Origin: Paraburkholderia silviterrae
GTDB lineage: Bacteria; Pseudomonadota; Gammaproteobacteria; Burkholderiales; Burkholderiaceae
NCBI RefSeq assembly: GCF_004353915.1
Contig: NZ_SMRP01000001.1
Coordinates: forward strand, 647,672 to 689,297
Direction of reading: 5' to 3'
Length of the DNA: 41,626 nt
Part shown: positions 19,252 through 27,495 of the stretch, piece by piece
Position numbering within the stretch: the stretch's first letter is position 1
Layout of the letters: every line of letters begins with the position of its first letter
The notes under the pieces: generated by a model
What the model was told of the DNA's origin: nothing
Seen by the model: only the letters and a program-made list of their open reading frames with translations
Databases searched by the model: none
Program-made: the position numbers and the translations under genes

Positions 19252-20853
19252 ATGCCGGATCTTTCCCTGTCACCGCAGCCGGGCGCCGCGTCCACACGCG
19301 GGCGCAACGTGAGCCTGCTCGTCTTCCTGCTCATCATTGCCGCGGGCGCCGTCTACGTGGGCATGCATCTCGCCGACGACCTCTCGCCCGTGCGCCAGAG
19401 CTCCGCGCTGCCGTGGCTGCTGCTCGGCATCGCGCTCGTCATCGCGCTGGGCTTCGAATTCGTGAACGGCTTCCACGATACCGCGAATGCGGTCGCAACG
19501 GTCATCTACACGCACTCGCTCACGCCGAACCTCGCCGTGATCTGGTCCGGCACGTGGAACTTCCTCGGCGTGCTCACTTCCACCGGCGCGGTGGCGTTCG
19601 GCATCCTGCAACTGCTGCCCGTCGAGCTGATCCTGCAAGTGGGCAGCAGCGCGGGCTTCGCGATGGTCTTCGCACTCCTGATCGCGGCGATCATCTGGAA
19701 TCTCGGCACGTGGTACTTCGGCCTGCCTTCGTCGAGCTCGCATACGCTGATTGGCTCGATCATCGGCGTGGGCCTGATGAACCAGCTCATGCACGGCGCG
19801 AACGGCACGAGCGGCGTGGACTGGAGCCAGGCAATCGGCGTGGGCAAGTCGCTCCTGTTCTCGCCGATCGTCGGCTTTCTCGCGTCCGCCCTACTGCTGC
19901 TCGTGCTCAAGGCGCTCGTGCACGTGCCCGCGCTCTATGCCGAGCCCAAGGGCAACGAGCCGCCGCCGTTCTGGATCCGCGCGCTCCTGATCCTCACGTG
20001 CACGGGCGTCTCGTTCGCGCACGGCTCCAACGACGGCCAGAAGGGCATGGGCCTCATCATGCTGATCCTGATCGGCACCGTGCCCACCGCCTATGCGCTC
20101 AACAAGGCCGTGACGGCGAGCGAGTCGCAGACCTTCATTGCGGTCTCGCAACAGGCCGCGCGCACGATCGAGAAGTACAGCAACGGCGTGGCCGCGCCCG
20201 CGGGTGGCACGAATGCCGTACGCGCCGAAGTCGAGCGCTACGTCAATACGCGCACGCTGACGCCACAAACGGTGCCCGCGCTCGCCGCGCTTTCGACGCA
20301 GGTGGGCCAGCAGGTGGGGGGCTATGGTTCGATGGCGGCGGTGCCGCAATCGGTGGTGGATAACGTGCGCAACAACATGTACCTGGTCTCCGAGGCCATC
20401 CGCCTGATGGAGAAGGCGAAGCAGCCCGCATTCTCCGAAGCCGATACCCGCGCGATCCACAACTTCCGCAACCAGATCGACCACGCGACGAAGTTCATCC
20501 CGACGTGGGTGAAGGTGGCCGTGGCGATCGCGCTGGGCCTCGGCACGATGGTGGGCTGGAAGCGCATCGTGGTGACGGTGGGCGAGCGCATCGGCAAGCA
20601 GCACCTGACCTATGGCCAGGGCGCCTGCGCGGAAGTCGTGGCGATGGCGACCATTGGCGCGGCCGACGTGTACGGCCTGCCGGTGTCGACCACGCACGTG
20701 CTGTCTTCGGGCGTGGCGGGCACGATGGCCGCGAACGGCTCGGGCCTCCAATGGAGCACGGTGCGCAGCCTCGTGCTCGCCTGGGTGCTCACGCTGCCCG
20801 CCTCGATCGCGCTGGCAGGCGCCCTGTACTGGGTGTTCCGGCACGTGTTCTGA
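19252..20853 (+). CDS. pitA: PiT family inorganic phosphate transporter
   Basis: PiT carriers import phosphate, usually as a metal-phosphate complex driven by protons. The 533-residue protein has two homologous hydrophobic halves. The PiT signature occurs in the first as FVNGFHDTANAVATVIYT (about 67-84) and in the second as FAHGSNDGQKGMGLIMLI (about 256-273). GLPSSSSHTLIGSIIG and GLPVSTTHVLSSGVAGT are the paired motifs following them. A hydrophilic loop of about 115 residues (298-413) separates the last segments. GAGGAG lies before the ATG at 19252. The gene is convergent with a polyphosphate kinase gene, and the two share a bidirectional terminator. Confidence 0.93.
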   Translation: MPDLSLSPQPGAASTRGRNVSLLVFLLIIAAGAVYVGMHLADDLSPVRQSSALPWLLLGIALVIALGFEFVNGFHDTANAVATVIYTHSLTPNLAVIWSGTWNFLGVLTSTGAVAFGILQLLPVELILQVGSSAGFAMVFALLIAAIIWNLGTWYFGLPSSSSHTLIGSIIGVGLMNQLMHGANGTSGVDWSQAIGVGKSLLFSPIVGFLASALLLLVLKALVHVPALYAEPKGNEPPPFWIRALLILTCTGVSFAHGSNDGQKGMGLIMLILIGTVPTAYALNKAVTASESQTFIAVSQQAARTIEKYSNGVAAPAGGTNAVRAEVERYVNTRTLTPQTVPALAALSTQVGQQVGGYGSMAAVPQSVVDNVRNNMYLVSEAIRLMEKAKQPAFSEADTRAIHNFRNQIDHATKFIPTWVKVAVAIALGLGTMVGWKRIVVTVGERIGKQHLTYGQGACAEVVAMATIGAADVYGLPVSTTHVLSSGVAGTMAANGSGLQWSTVRSLVLAWVLTLPASIALAGALYWVFRHVF

Positions 20854-20891
20854 AGCGCCGCGCCGGAGCTGGCGTGCGCGATCAAAATAGA

Positions 20892-20926
20892 AAAAGCCGC
20901 GCCCCTCGTCGTGGGGCGCGGCTTTT
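20892..20926. terminator. Bidirectional terminator between pitA and the PPK2 gene
   Basis: A perfect 14-bp stem (20892-20905 with 20913-20926) with a 7-base loop begins with AAAA and ends with TTTT, so each strand sees a GC-rich hairpin followed by a T run. It lies between two convergent genes. Confidence 0.93.
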
Positions 20927-20961
20927 GCGTTGCCACTGCCGCCAATGCTGCGCGGCCAGCG

Positions 20962-21930
20962 TCAATAGACCTCCGGCACGAACATGTTCTCGGGCACCGG
21001 CTGGCGAATGTAGTCGGGATGGTGCACGCGCGAGGGCAGCGTCACGCTCGCATGCTCGACCTCGTGATACGGCACCTGGCTCAGCAGATGGTGAATGCAG
21101 TTCAGGCGCGCGCGCTTTTTGTCGACGCCCTGCACGACCCACCACGGCGCCTCGGGAATGTGCGAGCGCTGCAGCATGACTTCCTTCACATGCGTGTACT
21201 GCTCCCAGCGGCGGCGGCTTTCGAGGTCCATCGGCGAGAGCTTCCACTGCTTGAGCGGATCTTCGATACGGCTCTGGAAGCGCACTTCCTGCTCGTCGTC
21301 GGTGATCGAGAACCAGTACTTGACGATCTGGATCCCGCTCCTCACGAGCATCTTTTCGAACTCCGGCACCGAGCGGAAGAACTCCTCGTACTCCTCGTCG
21401 GTGCAGAAGTTCATCACGCGCTCGACGCCCGCGCGGTTGTACCAGCTGCGGTCGAACAGCACCATTTCGCCGCCCGCGGGCAGATGCTGCACGTAGCGCT
21501 GGAAATACCATTGCGTGCGCTCGCGGTTGTTCGGCGCGGGCAGCGCCGCCACGCGGCACATGCGCGGATTCAGACGCTGCGTGATGCGCTTGATGACGCC
21601 GCCCTTGCCCGCCGCGTCGCGGCCTTCGAAGATCACGACGAGCCGGTGGCCCGTGCTCACGATCCAGTCCTGCATCTTGACGAGCTCGCCCTGCAGCCGG
21701 ATCAGCTCGCGGAAATAGACGCGGCGCAGCGCGCGCGCCTCGTCGCTGATCTCGAGGCCGCTTTCCTGGAGGCGGTCGTCGACCTCCATTTCGAGCTCTT
21801 CGTCGTAGGCGTCGATGAGCTCCTCGTCGAGCCGGCGGCGGCGATACCGCTCGGCGTCCTCGCCGGCTTCGGGGCCCGATTCAATGCCCGATTCGCGCCC
21901 GGCTCGCCCGGCACGGTCCAGTTCGTTCAT
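20962..21930 (-). CDS. ppk2: Polyphosphate kinase 2 (class I-like)
   Basis: PPK2 enzymes transfer phosphate between polyphosphate and nucleotides; class I members mainly convert ADP and polyphosphate to ATP, or GDP to GTP. The 322-residue protein has an acidic N-terminal region, the Walker A motif GRDAAGKGG (103-111) and the Walker B region FDRSWYNRAGVE (159-170). The lid motif ITDDEQEVRFQSR and the C-terminal ARLNCIHHLLSQVPY are also seen, all with one catalytic domain. The start at 21930 is chosen because an AGAGGAG Shine-Dalgarno lies 8 bases upstream; the frame itself is open further. It is convergent with pitA, which suggests a phosphate uptake and storage theme but not co-transcription. 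Confidence 0.93.
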   Translation of the reverse strand: MNELDRAGRAGRESGIESGPEAGEDAERYRRRRLDEELIDAYDEELEMEVDDRLQESGLEISDEARALRRVYFRELIRLQGELVKMQDWIVSTGHRLVVIFEGRDAAGKGGVIKRITQRLNPRMCRVAALPAPNNRERTQWYFQRYVQHLPAGGEMVLFDRSWYNRAGVERVMNFCTDEEYEEFFRSVPEFEKMLVRSGIQIVKYWFSITDDEQEVRFQSRIEDPLKQWKLSPMDLESRRRWEQYTHVKEVMLQRSHIPEAPWWVVQGVDKKRARLNCIHHLLSQVPYHEVEHASVTLPSRVHHPDYIRQPVPENMFVPEVY

Positions 21931-22115
21931 GGCGACTTCTCCTCTTGCGATGAATGGCAACCCGCGCCGGGCGCGCTTCGGGAGCATCGAGCGCGGACGG
22001 TCACGGCCACGCGCCACTATCGGCGCTACGGGTGTCATTCATATTTCAAATGCATTGGCGCGCGCCGTGGCAACCAGCCCGCCGGGCGGTGCACCCCAAT
22101 GGTTTCAGCCGCGGC

Positions 22116-22502
22116 TCAGGCCAGCGGCTTGGCGAAGCTCAGCTCGTGGCCGTCCGGATCGACGAGATGAAAATAGCGCTCGCCCCAAGGCGCGTCCTGC
22201 GGCGCGAATGCGGGCGTGAGACCCGCGGCCAGCGCCTGCGCGTAAAAGGCGTCCACGTCCGAGACGTAGAAGATCGCGCGCCCCCACCCGTCGACCTTGC
22301 CATGCGGCCCTTCGAGCAGATTCAGATAGCATGCGGCGGCCCCGGCCCCATCGCCCAGCACGAACGACGCAAACCCGGCAATCGCGGTGCTGGATTTATG
22401 CACGAAGCCGAGCACCTCGTAGAAGCGCACCGAACGCGCGATGTCGCTCACGGTGAGCGTGATGGCGCTCAGGGATTCGATACGTGCGGCGGGCGGGTTC
22501 AT
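22116..22502 (-). CDS. VOC superfamily (glyoxalase/bleomycin resistance-like) protein
   Basis: The 128-residue protein has the paired beta-alpha-beta-beta-beta modules of the vicinal oxygen chelate fold. The first has ITLTVSDIARSVRFYEVLGF (about 14-33); the second has AIFYVSDVDAFYAQALAAGL and ends in RYFHLVDPDGHELSF. The His at the start of the first module is replaced by Thr, while H and E in the second remain, so a metal site may be incomplete. Function within this diverse family (lyase, dioxygenase or drug-binding protein) cannot be told. GAAGGAGG lies before the ATG. Confidence 0.85.
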   Translation of the reverse strand: MNPPAARIESLSAITLTVSDIARSVRFYEVLGFVHKSSTAIAGFASFVLGDGAGAAACYLNLLEGPHGKVDGWGRAIFYVSDVDAFYAQALAAGLTPAFAPQDAPWGERYFHLVDPDGHELSFAKPLA

Positions 22503-22663
22503 GGCCGAGCCTCCTTCTAATCGTGTTCTTGCGGGCGCCGCTCGACCTCCTTGGTCCGTCCCGGCCAGCAGCGCCCGTCTCTCCCGGCGACTTTAGCAGC
22601 CTTTGGGCGCAACGGGCTGCAACCGGCTCGTTTCCGCCGACTGCGGGTGCCGCTCAATATCGG

Positions 22664-23371
22664 TCATGCCGCCGCACACGAGGGCGCGCCGCGCACCGTC
22701 TCGCTGGTTGCGCCGCTGCACGTAGCGCTGATCCACAACAGAGACAGACCGGAGGGGCCCGTCTGGCGGGCCTGTAACAGACTTCGCGCAACGCAGGCGG
22801 TAGCGATCCAGCAACCCCGTGAAGTTGCGGACAGCGCCAAAGGCCTACCGACAGCGTCGTGAATGCCCTGCTGGCTGCTGTAGGTATTGCCATCCGTATC
22901 CATCGCCATGTTCCAGCGCCCAATCGCCACGTCGTTACCGAGACCCTGTATCTCCGAGACCGTGCCATGATCCAGTCCGAGGCAGTCCGTTGCCGCGTCC
23001 GATGACGCCAGCGTCGTAAAGGCGCCACTCGGCTGTTGCACCTGACTCGAAGCGGGCGCGGCAAACGCCGTGAAATTCCGGTTCTTCTGATAGGCCGCCG
23101 GCAAGCTCGGCACCACCACGACCGCCAGCGTGCCATTGCTGGCCGCTACCGGAGAGGCCGACCCGGAATAGGTAAAGTTACCGTCCGGTCTGCACGCGAC
23201 CTGGGCGGATGGCTGTGAGGAGGGGGGCTCAGGCGGCGTGGTCGAAGACGGCGTTGCCGCGGATGACGCTGTCGCGCTGGACGTACTCCCGTCGCCGCCG
23301 CCACATGCGCTAAGCGCGGCGGCGATCAGCACAACGGCGAGACAGTTTCGACTGCTAATGGACTTCTGCAT
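22664..23371 (-). CDS. Putative lipoprotein with divergent or frameshifted C-terminus
   Basis: The 235-residue product starts at the ATG at 23371 and has a type II signal peptide with lipobox LSAC followed by GGG, so it is probably lipidated. A Ser/Thr/Pro-rich linker (about 25-55) follows, then a domain of about 120 residues (VACRPDGNFTYSGS to DTDGNTYSSQQGIHDAVG) that looks like an ordinary Burkholderia lipoprotein. The last 65 or so residues, from ATSRGCWIATACVARSLLQ on, have a quite different composition (Cys, Trp, Arg) and do not look like a continuation. I suspect a frameshift or a recombination break near 22850, but the original frame could not be identified in the other two frames. No function is known to me. 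Confidence 0.5.
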   Translation of the reverse strand: MQKSISSRNCLAVVLIAAALSACGGGDGSTSSATASSAATPSSTTPPEPPSSQPSAQVACRPDGNFTYSGSASPVAASNGTLAVVVVPSLPAAYQKNRNFTAFAAPASSQVQQPSGAFTTLASSDAATDCLGLDHGTVSEIQGLGNDVAIGRWNMAMDTDGNTYSSQQGIHDAVGRPLALSATSRGCWIATACVARSLLQARQTGPSGLSLLWISATCSGATSETVRGAPSCAAA

Positions 23372-23610
23372 GACCAACCATGGCCATTCTCATGAGGCAA
23401 CGCGATCGCCGTGAGCGAGGCATCGCCGCGTGAACGTGAACCGGTCGGTTCGGCGATACGATCGGACACGCTGCTCGTCGCCGCCAATACCTCGAGCGTG
23501 CGACAAACGCGTTCGCCCCGCGTTTTAAGGGACTTTTAAGCCGCGCTGCCTACTCTGGATTCGTCCGGCGCGCACCACGCGCTGGAGTCTCTGACCCATT
23601 GGAGGTAACA

Positions 23611-24096
23611 ATGAAAGCACGCTCAACTCCGTGGATGGGCGCGGCCCTCTCGCTTGCCGCCGCGCTCGCGCTTGCGCTCGGCGCACCAGCCGCTTTCGCC
23701 GCGACCAGCGGCAGCTCTGGCACCACGGCCGCGCAGGCCGCCGCAGGCGTCCTGCCGCCGGCGCAGCACGCGGGCAGCATTTCCTACCTGTCCGGCGGCA
23801 TCGGCAGCGACCAGTCTGCTGCATTCAAGGCCGCGATGACGCGCTACCCGCTCTCGCTCGAATTCGCGCGCGAATCGGCGAGCGGCAACGAATACCTCGC
23901 GAACGTGCCCGTGAAGATCTCCGACGCGCACGGCCAGCCGCTCCTCTCCACCCGCACCAACGGCCCGTTCATGCTCGTCACGCTGCCCAACGGCCACTAC
24001 GTCGTGACGGCGAGCCACGACGGCAAGACGGTCCAGCGCGCCGTGGATATCGGCAAGACCTCGCACGCGCACGAAGCCTTCGTCTGGCCGATGTAA
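23611..24096 (+). CDS. Small exported protein with carboxypeptidase-regulatory-like fold
   Basis: The 161-residue protein has a clear signal peptide (basic start, Ala/Leu core, probable cleavage after AAFA near 30), then a Ser/Gly/Ala linker and a mature domain of about 110 residues. The pattern EYLANVPVKISDAHGQPL, FMLVTLPNGHYVVTASHDGK and VQRAVDIGKT resembles a beta-sandwich of the carboxypeptidase regulatory or CNA-B type, often found in envelope proteins. A strong TGGAGGTAACA ribosome binding site selects the ATG at 23611. The gene is divergent from the lipoprotein gene; no role can be assigned. Confidence 0.75.
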   Translation: MKARSTPWMGAALSLAAALALALGAPAAFAATSGSSGTTAAQAAAGVLPPAQHAGSISYLSGGIGSDQSAAFKAAMTRYPLSLEFARESASGNEYLANVPVKISDAHGQPLLSTRTNGPFMLVTLPNGHYVVTASHDGKTVQRAVDIGKTSHAHEAFVWPM

Positions 24097-24223
24097 CCCC
24101 GCATAATCCGGCACAATCCGGCGGCGCACGCCGCCACCGCGCCAGCCGCGCGTACGCCCCTGGCGGGCATCCCGCGCCGCACGCATTCGTACCATCTACG
24201 GCAACTCCGGCCCCGTTTGCGGC

Positions 24224-24262
24224 TATGATCGTGGTCTGCGGCCCGCAGGCGCGCCTGCGGGC
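24224..24262 (+). promoter_or_regulatory. Possible mrp promoter -10 and a 22-bp perfect palindrome
   Basis: TATGAT at 24224-24229 would start RNA near 24236 (no good -35 is seen). The palindrome at 24241-24262 is GCCCGCAGGCG joined to its exact reverse complement. It would form a stem at the very 5' end of the mrp mRNA or serve as a repressor site. The mrpA ATG lies 75 bases further on. Confidence 0.4.
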
Positions 24263-24337
24263 ACTCCTGCCCTGGCGCGCCCCGCGCACGGCCCACGTCT
24301 TCAACCCACACGCAGCGGTTTTCCCGGAGGAAGTCGA

Positions 24338-27139
24338 ATGGCATTGGGGTGGCTCGTCGTACTTCCGTTCGTGGCCGCGGCGCTCGTTGCGCTCGCGGCC
24401 CGGCACGCCCGCGCGTTCTCAACATGGATCGCGTTCGCTGCGGCGCTGTTCGGCCTCGGGCTCCTGCTGAGCGAACGCGTAGGCATGCCCACGTACGGCG
24501 TCATGCAGTGGCGCCGCGAGTGGGTGCCCGAGATCGGCCTCGTGCTCTCGCTGCGCCTAGACGGTCTCTCGTTCATGTTCGCGCTGCTCGTGCTCGCGAT
24601 CGGCCTGCTCGTCTTCATCTACGCGCGCTATTACCTGGCCGGCAGCGACACACTCCCGCGCCTCTATCTGCTGCTCCTGCTCTTCATGGGCGCGATGCTC
24701 GGCGTCGTGCTCTCGAACAACCTGCTGCTGCTCGTGATCTTCTGGGAGCTCACGAGCCTTGTCTCGTTCCTGCTGATCGGCTTCTGGCCTTCGCGGCCCG
24801 ATGCGCGGCGCGGCGCGCGCATGGCGCTGACCATCACAGGCGCGGGCGGGCTCGCCCTGCTTGCGGCGGTGCTCCTGCTCGGCCACGTGTGCGGCAGCTT
24901 CGAGCTCAACGACGTGCTCGCGCAAACCAGCAAGATCCAGCACGACCCGCTCTTTCCCGCCATTTTGCTGCTGACGCTGTTCGCGGCGTTCACCAAGTCG
25001 GCGCAGTTCCCGTTCCAGTTCTGGCTGCCGCACGCCATGTCGGCGCCCACGCCGGTCTCCGCGTATCTGCATTCGGCGACGATGGTGAAGGCCGGCATCT
25101 TCCTGCTCGCCCGCCTCTACCCGGTCTTCGAGGGCACCGACTGGTGGGCCTATTCGGCCACGCTTGCCGGCCTCGTCACGCTCGTGGGCGGCGCCGCGAT
25201 GGCGTTGTTCCAGCGCGATATCAAGGGCCTGCTCGCGTATTCGACCATCAGCCACCTCGGCCTCATCGTGCTGCTGTTCGGCCTCGACACGCAGCTCTCC
25301 ACCGTGGCCGCGCTCTTTCACACGGTGAACCACGCGGTGTTCAAGGCCTCGCTCTTCATGGCCGCGGGCATCATCGACCATGAGACCGGCACGCGCGATC
25401 TGGGCCGCTTGCGCGGGCTCGGGAAATACATGCCGCACACGGCCGTGCTCGCGGGCGTGGCCTCGCTCGCGATGGCGGGCGTGCCGCTCCTGAACGGTTT
25501 TCTCTCGAAGGAAATGTTCTTCGGCGAGACGCTCGCACAGGGCATGTTCGGACCGCTGAACTGGGCCGTGCCGGTGATCGCGATCGTGGCCGCCGCGCTC
25601 TCCGTGGCTTACTCGCTGCGCTTCGTCTGGGGCGTGTTCTTCGACGGCCCCGCGCCGCGCGACCTCCCGCACTATCCGCCGCACGAGCCGCCGCGCTTCA
25701 TGAAGCTGCCGGTCGAGATCCTCGTGGTGCTTTGTCTGCTGATCGGCCTCTTTCCGCAGTACACCATTGGCAGGCTGCTCGAATCGGCGGCATGGTTCAC
25801 GCTCGGCGGCAAGGTGCCCGAGTACAGCCTGAGCCTGTGGCATGGCATCAACACGCCGCTCATCATGAGCGTGGTGTCGTTCGCGGCGGGCGCGCTCTTG
25901 TTCTTTCTGCGCCGCGACGCCTTCCGCCATCACCGCTCGATGCTCTCGGACATGAACGCGAGCGAAGGCTTCGACCGTCTCGTGCAGCGGCTCGAGAAAG
26001 GCGCGGCCGTGGTGGTGCGTGTGTTCGAGACGCGCTCGCTGCCCGACTATCTCGCGTGGATGATCGCCGCGATGATCGTCGTGCCGGGCACCGCGTTCGT
26101 CGTGCTCGGCGCATGGGGTGGCGACTTCGTGCGCCTGCCCATCGATCCAATCACGCTGTGCGGTCTCGTGCTGATGGCGCTGCTCGCCGTGGGCGTCGTG
26201 CTGGTGCGTGCGCACACGCTCTACGCGCTCGTGATGCTGAGCACCTGCGGCCTGCTGGTGACGCTAGCCTTCGCGCGCTTTTCCGCGCCCGATCTCGCGC
26301 TCACGCAGGTGTCCGTGGAAGTGGTGACGGTGCTCCTGCTCGTGCTGGCCATCTACTTCCTGCCCACCCTGCAGCCCGACATCGAGCCGATCCCCACGCG
26401 CGTGCGCAACGGCGCCCTCGCGCTCGCGGGCGGCGCGCTGATCGGCAGCGTGGCATACCAGGTCATGACGCGCCCGCCCGCCGAAGGCATCGCGCCGTAC
26501 TTCCTCGCCAACGCCCTGCCCGGCAGCGGCGGCCACAACGTCGTGAACGTGATTCTCGTGGACTTCCGCGGCTTCGACACCATGGTCGAGGTCAGCGTGC
26601 TCGTGGTCGCCGGCCTCGCCGTGAAGGCGCTCTTGCGCGGCCTGCGCCTGAAGGCGCCCGACACCGGGCCGGGCGGCCTGCCGTGGTCGTCGCAATCGCA
26701 CCCGCTGCTGCTCGCGATCCTCGCGCGCCTCATGCTGCCGCTCACCGCGCTCGTGGCCGTGTTCGTGTTCCTGCGCGGCCACAATCTGCCCGGCGGCGGC
26801 TTCATCGCCTCGCTCATCCTCTCGATCGCGCTGTTGCTCCAATACGTGGCGAGCGGCGTGCTGTGGGCCGAATCGCGCATGCGCATCAACTACCGCGCGC
26901 TCGCTGGGCTCGGCATTCTGGTTGCGGCCGCAACGGGTCTGGGCAGCCTCGCCTTCGGCCACGCGTTCCTCACGAGCGCGTTCGGACACCTGCATCTGCC
27001 GCTGATCGGCGAAATCGAGCTGAGCACGGCCATGCTGTTCGATCTCGGCGTGCTGGGCGCCGTGGTGGGCACGACGCTCACGATCGTTTCGCACCTGGGC
27101 GTGCGCGACAAGGACATGCAATCCGTGGAGAAGAGCTGA
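24338..27139 (+). CDS. mrpA: Mrp Na+/H+ antiporter subunit A fused to subunit B
   Basis: The 933-residue membrane protein is homologous to NuoL over its first 600 or so residues; proton-channel motifs include FWELTSLVSFLLIGFW and the MSAPTPVSAYLHSATMVKAG stretch (about 231-250). A further multi-helix region and a C-terminal MrpB-like domain (RLMLPLTALVAVFVFLRGHN, LPGGGFIASLILS) follow. The fusion matches the six-gene group 2 Mrp/Pha operons. CGGAGGAAG lies upstream of the ATG. It forms, with the next five genes, an inner-membrane complex that exchanges Na+ or K+ for protons and supports growth at alkaline pH or high sodium. The stop overlaps the mrpC start by one base. Confidence 0.94.
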   Translation: MALGWLVVLPFVAAALVALAARHARAFSTWIAFAAALFGLGLLLSERVGMPTYGVMQWRREWVPEIGLVLSLRLDGLSFMFALLVLAIGLLVFIYARYYLAGSDTLPRLYLLLLLFMGAMLGVVLSNNLLLLVIFWELTSLVSFLLIGFWPSRPDARRGARMALTITGAGGLALLAAVLLLGHVCGSFELNDVLAQTSKIQHDPLFPAILLLTLFAAFTKSAQFPFQFWLPHAMSAPTPVSAYLHSATMVKAGIFLLARLYPVFEGTDWWAYSATLAGLVTLVGGAAMALFQRDIKGLLAYSTISHLGLIVLLFGLDTQLSTVAALFHTVNHAVFKASLFMAAGIIDHETGTRDLGRLRGLGKYMPHTAVLAGVASLAMAGVPLLNGFLSKEMFFGETLAQGMFGPLNWAVPVIAIVAAALSVAYSLRFVWGVFFDGPAPRDLPHYPPHEPPRFMKLPVEILVVLCLLIGLFPQYTIGRLLESAAWFTLGGKVPEYSLSLWHGINTPLIMSVVSFAAGALLFFLRRDAFRHHRSMLSDMNASEGFDRLVQRLEKGAAVVVRVFETRSLPDYLAWMIAAMIVVPGTAFVVLGAWGGDFVRLPIDPITLCGLVLMALLAVGVVLVRAHTLYALVMLSTCGLLVTLAFARFSAPDLALTQVSVEVVTVLLLVLAIYFLPTLQPDIEPIPTRVRNGALALAGGALIGSVAYQVMTRPPAEGIAPYFLANALPGSGGHNVVNVILVDFRGFDTMVEVSVLVVAGLAVKALLRGLRLKAPDTGPGGLPWSSQSHPLLLAILARLMLPLTALVAVFVFLRGHNLPGGGFIASLILSIALLLQYVASGVLWAESRMRINYRALAGLGILVAAATGLGSLAFGHAFLTSAFGHLHLPLIGEIELSTAMLFDLGVLGAVVGTTLTIVSHLGVRDKDMQSVEKS

Positions 27140-27495
27140 TGGAAGCCGCCTTCGCCGCCGCAATCGGCGTGCTCTGCGCGTGCGGCATCTACCTGTTGCT
27201 GTGCGCGCGCGTGCTGCCCGTGATCCTCGGCATCACCCTGTTCTCGTATGCGATCAACCTGTTCCTGCTCGGCATGGGGCGGCTCGCCACCGGCAAGCCG
27301 CCCGTGATCGCGGGCGGCGCTCAATATGCCGATCCGGTGCCGCAGGCGCTCGTGCTCACGGCCATCGTGATCGGCTTTGCGATGACGGCCTTTACCGTGG
27401 TGCTCGCGCTGCGCTCGCTCGCGCTCACCGGCACCGATCACGTGGACGATCAGGTCGACGGGCAACCCAACGGCGGGGAGACGCGCGGCGCATGA
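27139..27495 (+). CDS. mrpC: Mrp antiporter subunit C (NuoK-like)
   Basis: The 118-residue protein has three membrane segments (about 5-24, 27-47 and 72-95) and resembles NuoK. Family stretches are GIYLLLCARVLPVILGITL and the DPVPQALVLTAIVIGFAMTA motif near 70-89. A short hydrophilic tail follows. Its ATG shares one base with the mrpA stop (27137-27139), and its TGA overlaps the mrpD ATG by four bases, so translation is coupled. Confidence 0.95.
   Translation: MEAAFAAAIGVLCACGIYLLLCARVLPVILGITLFSYAINLFLLGMGRLATGKPPVIAGGAQYADPVPQALVLTAIVIGFAMTAFTVVLALRSLALTGTDHVDDQVDGQPNGGETRGA

Noticed and set aside
22551..22862. A 103-codon plus-strand frame antisense to the lipoprotein C-terminus
   Set aside because: It has no recognisable domain or good start signal. 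It was considered because the lipoprotein tail looks odd, but the evidence does not support calling a gene.
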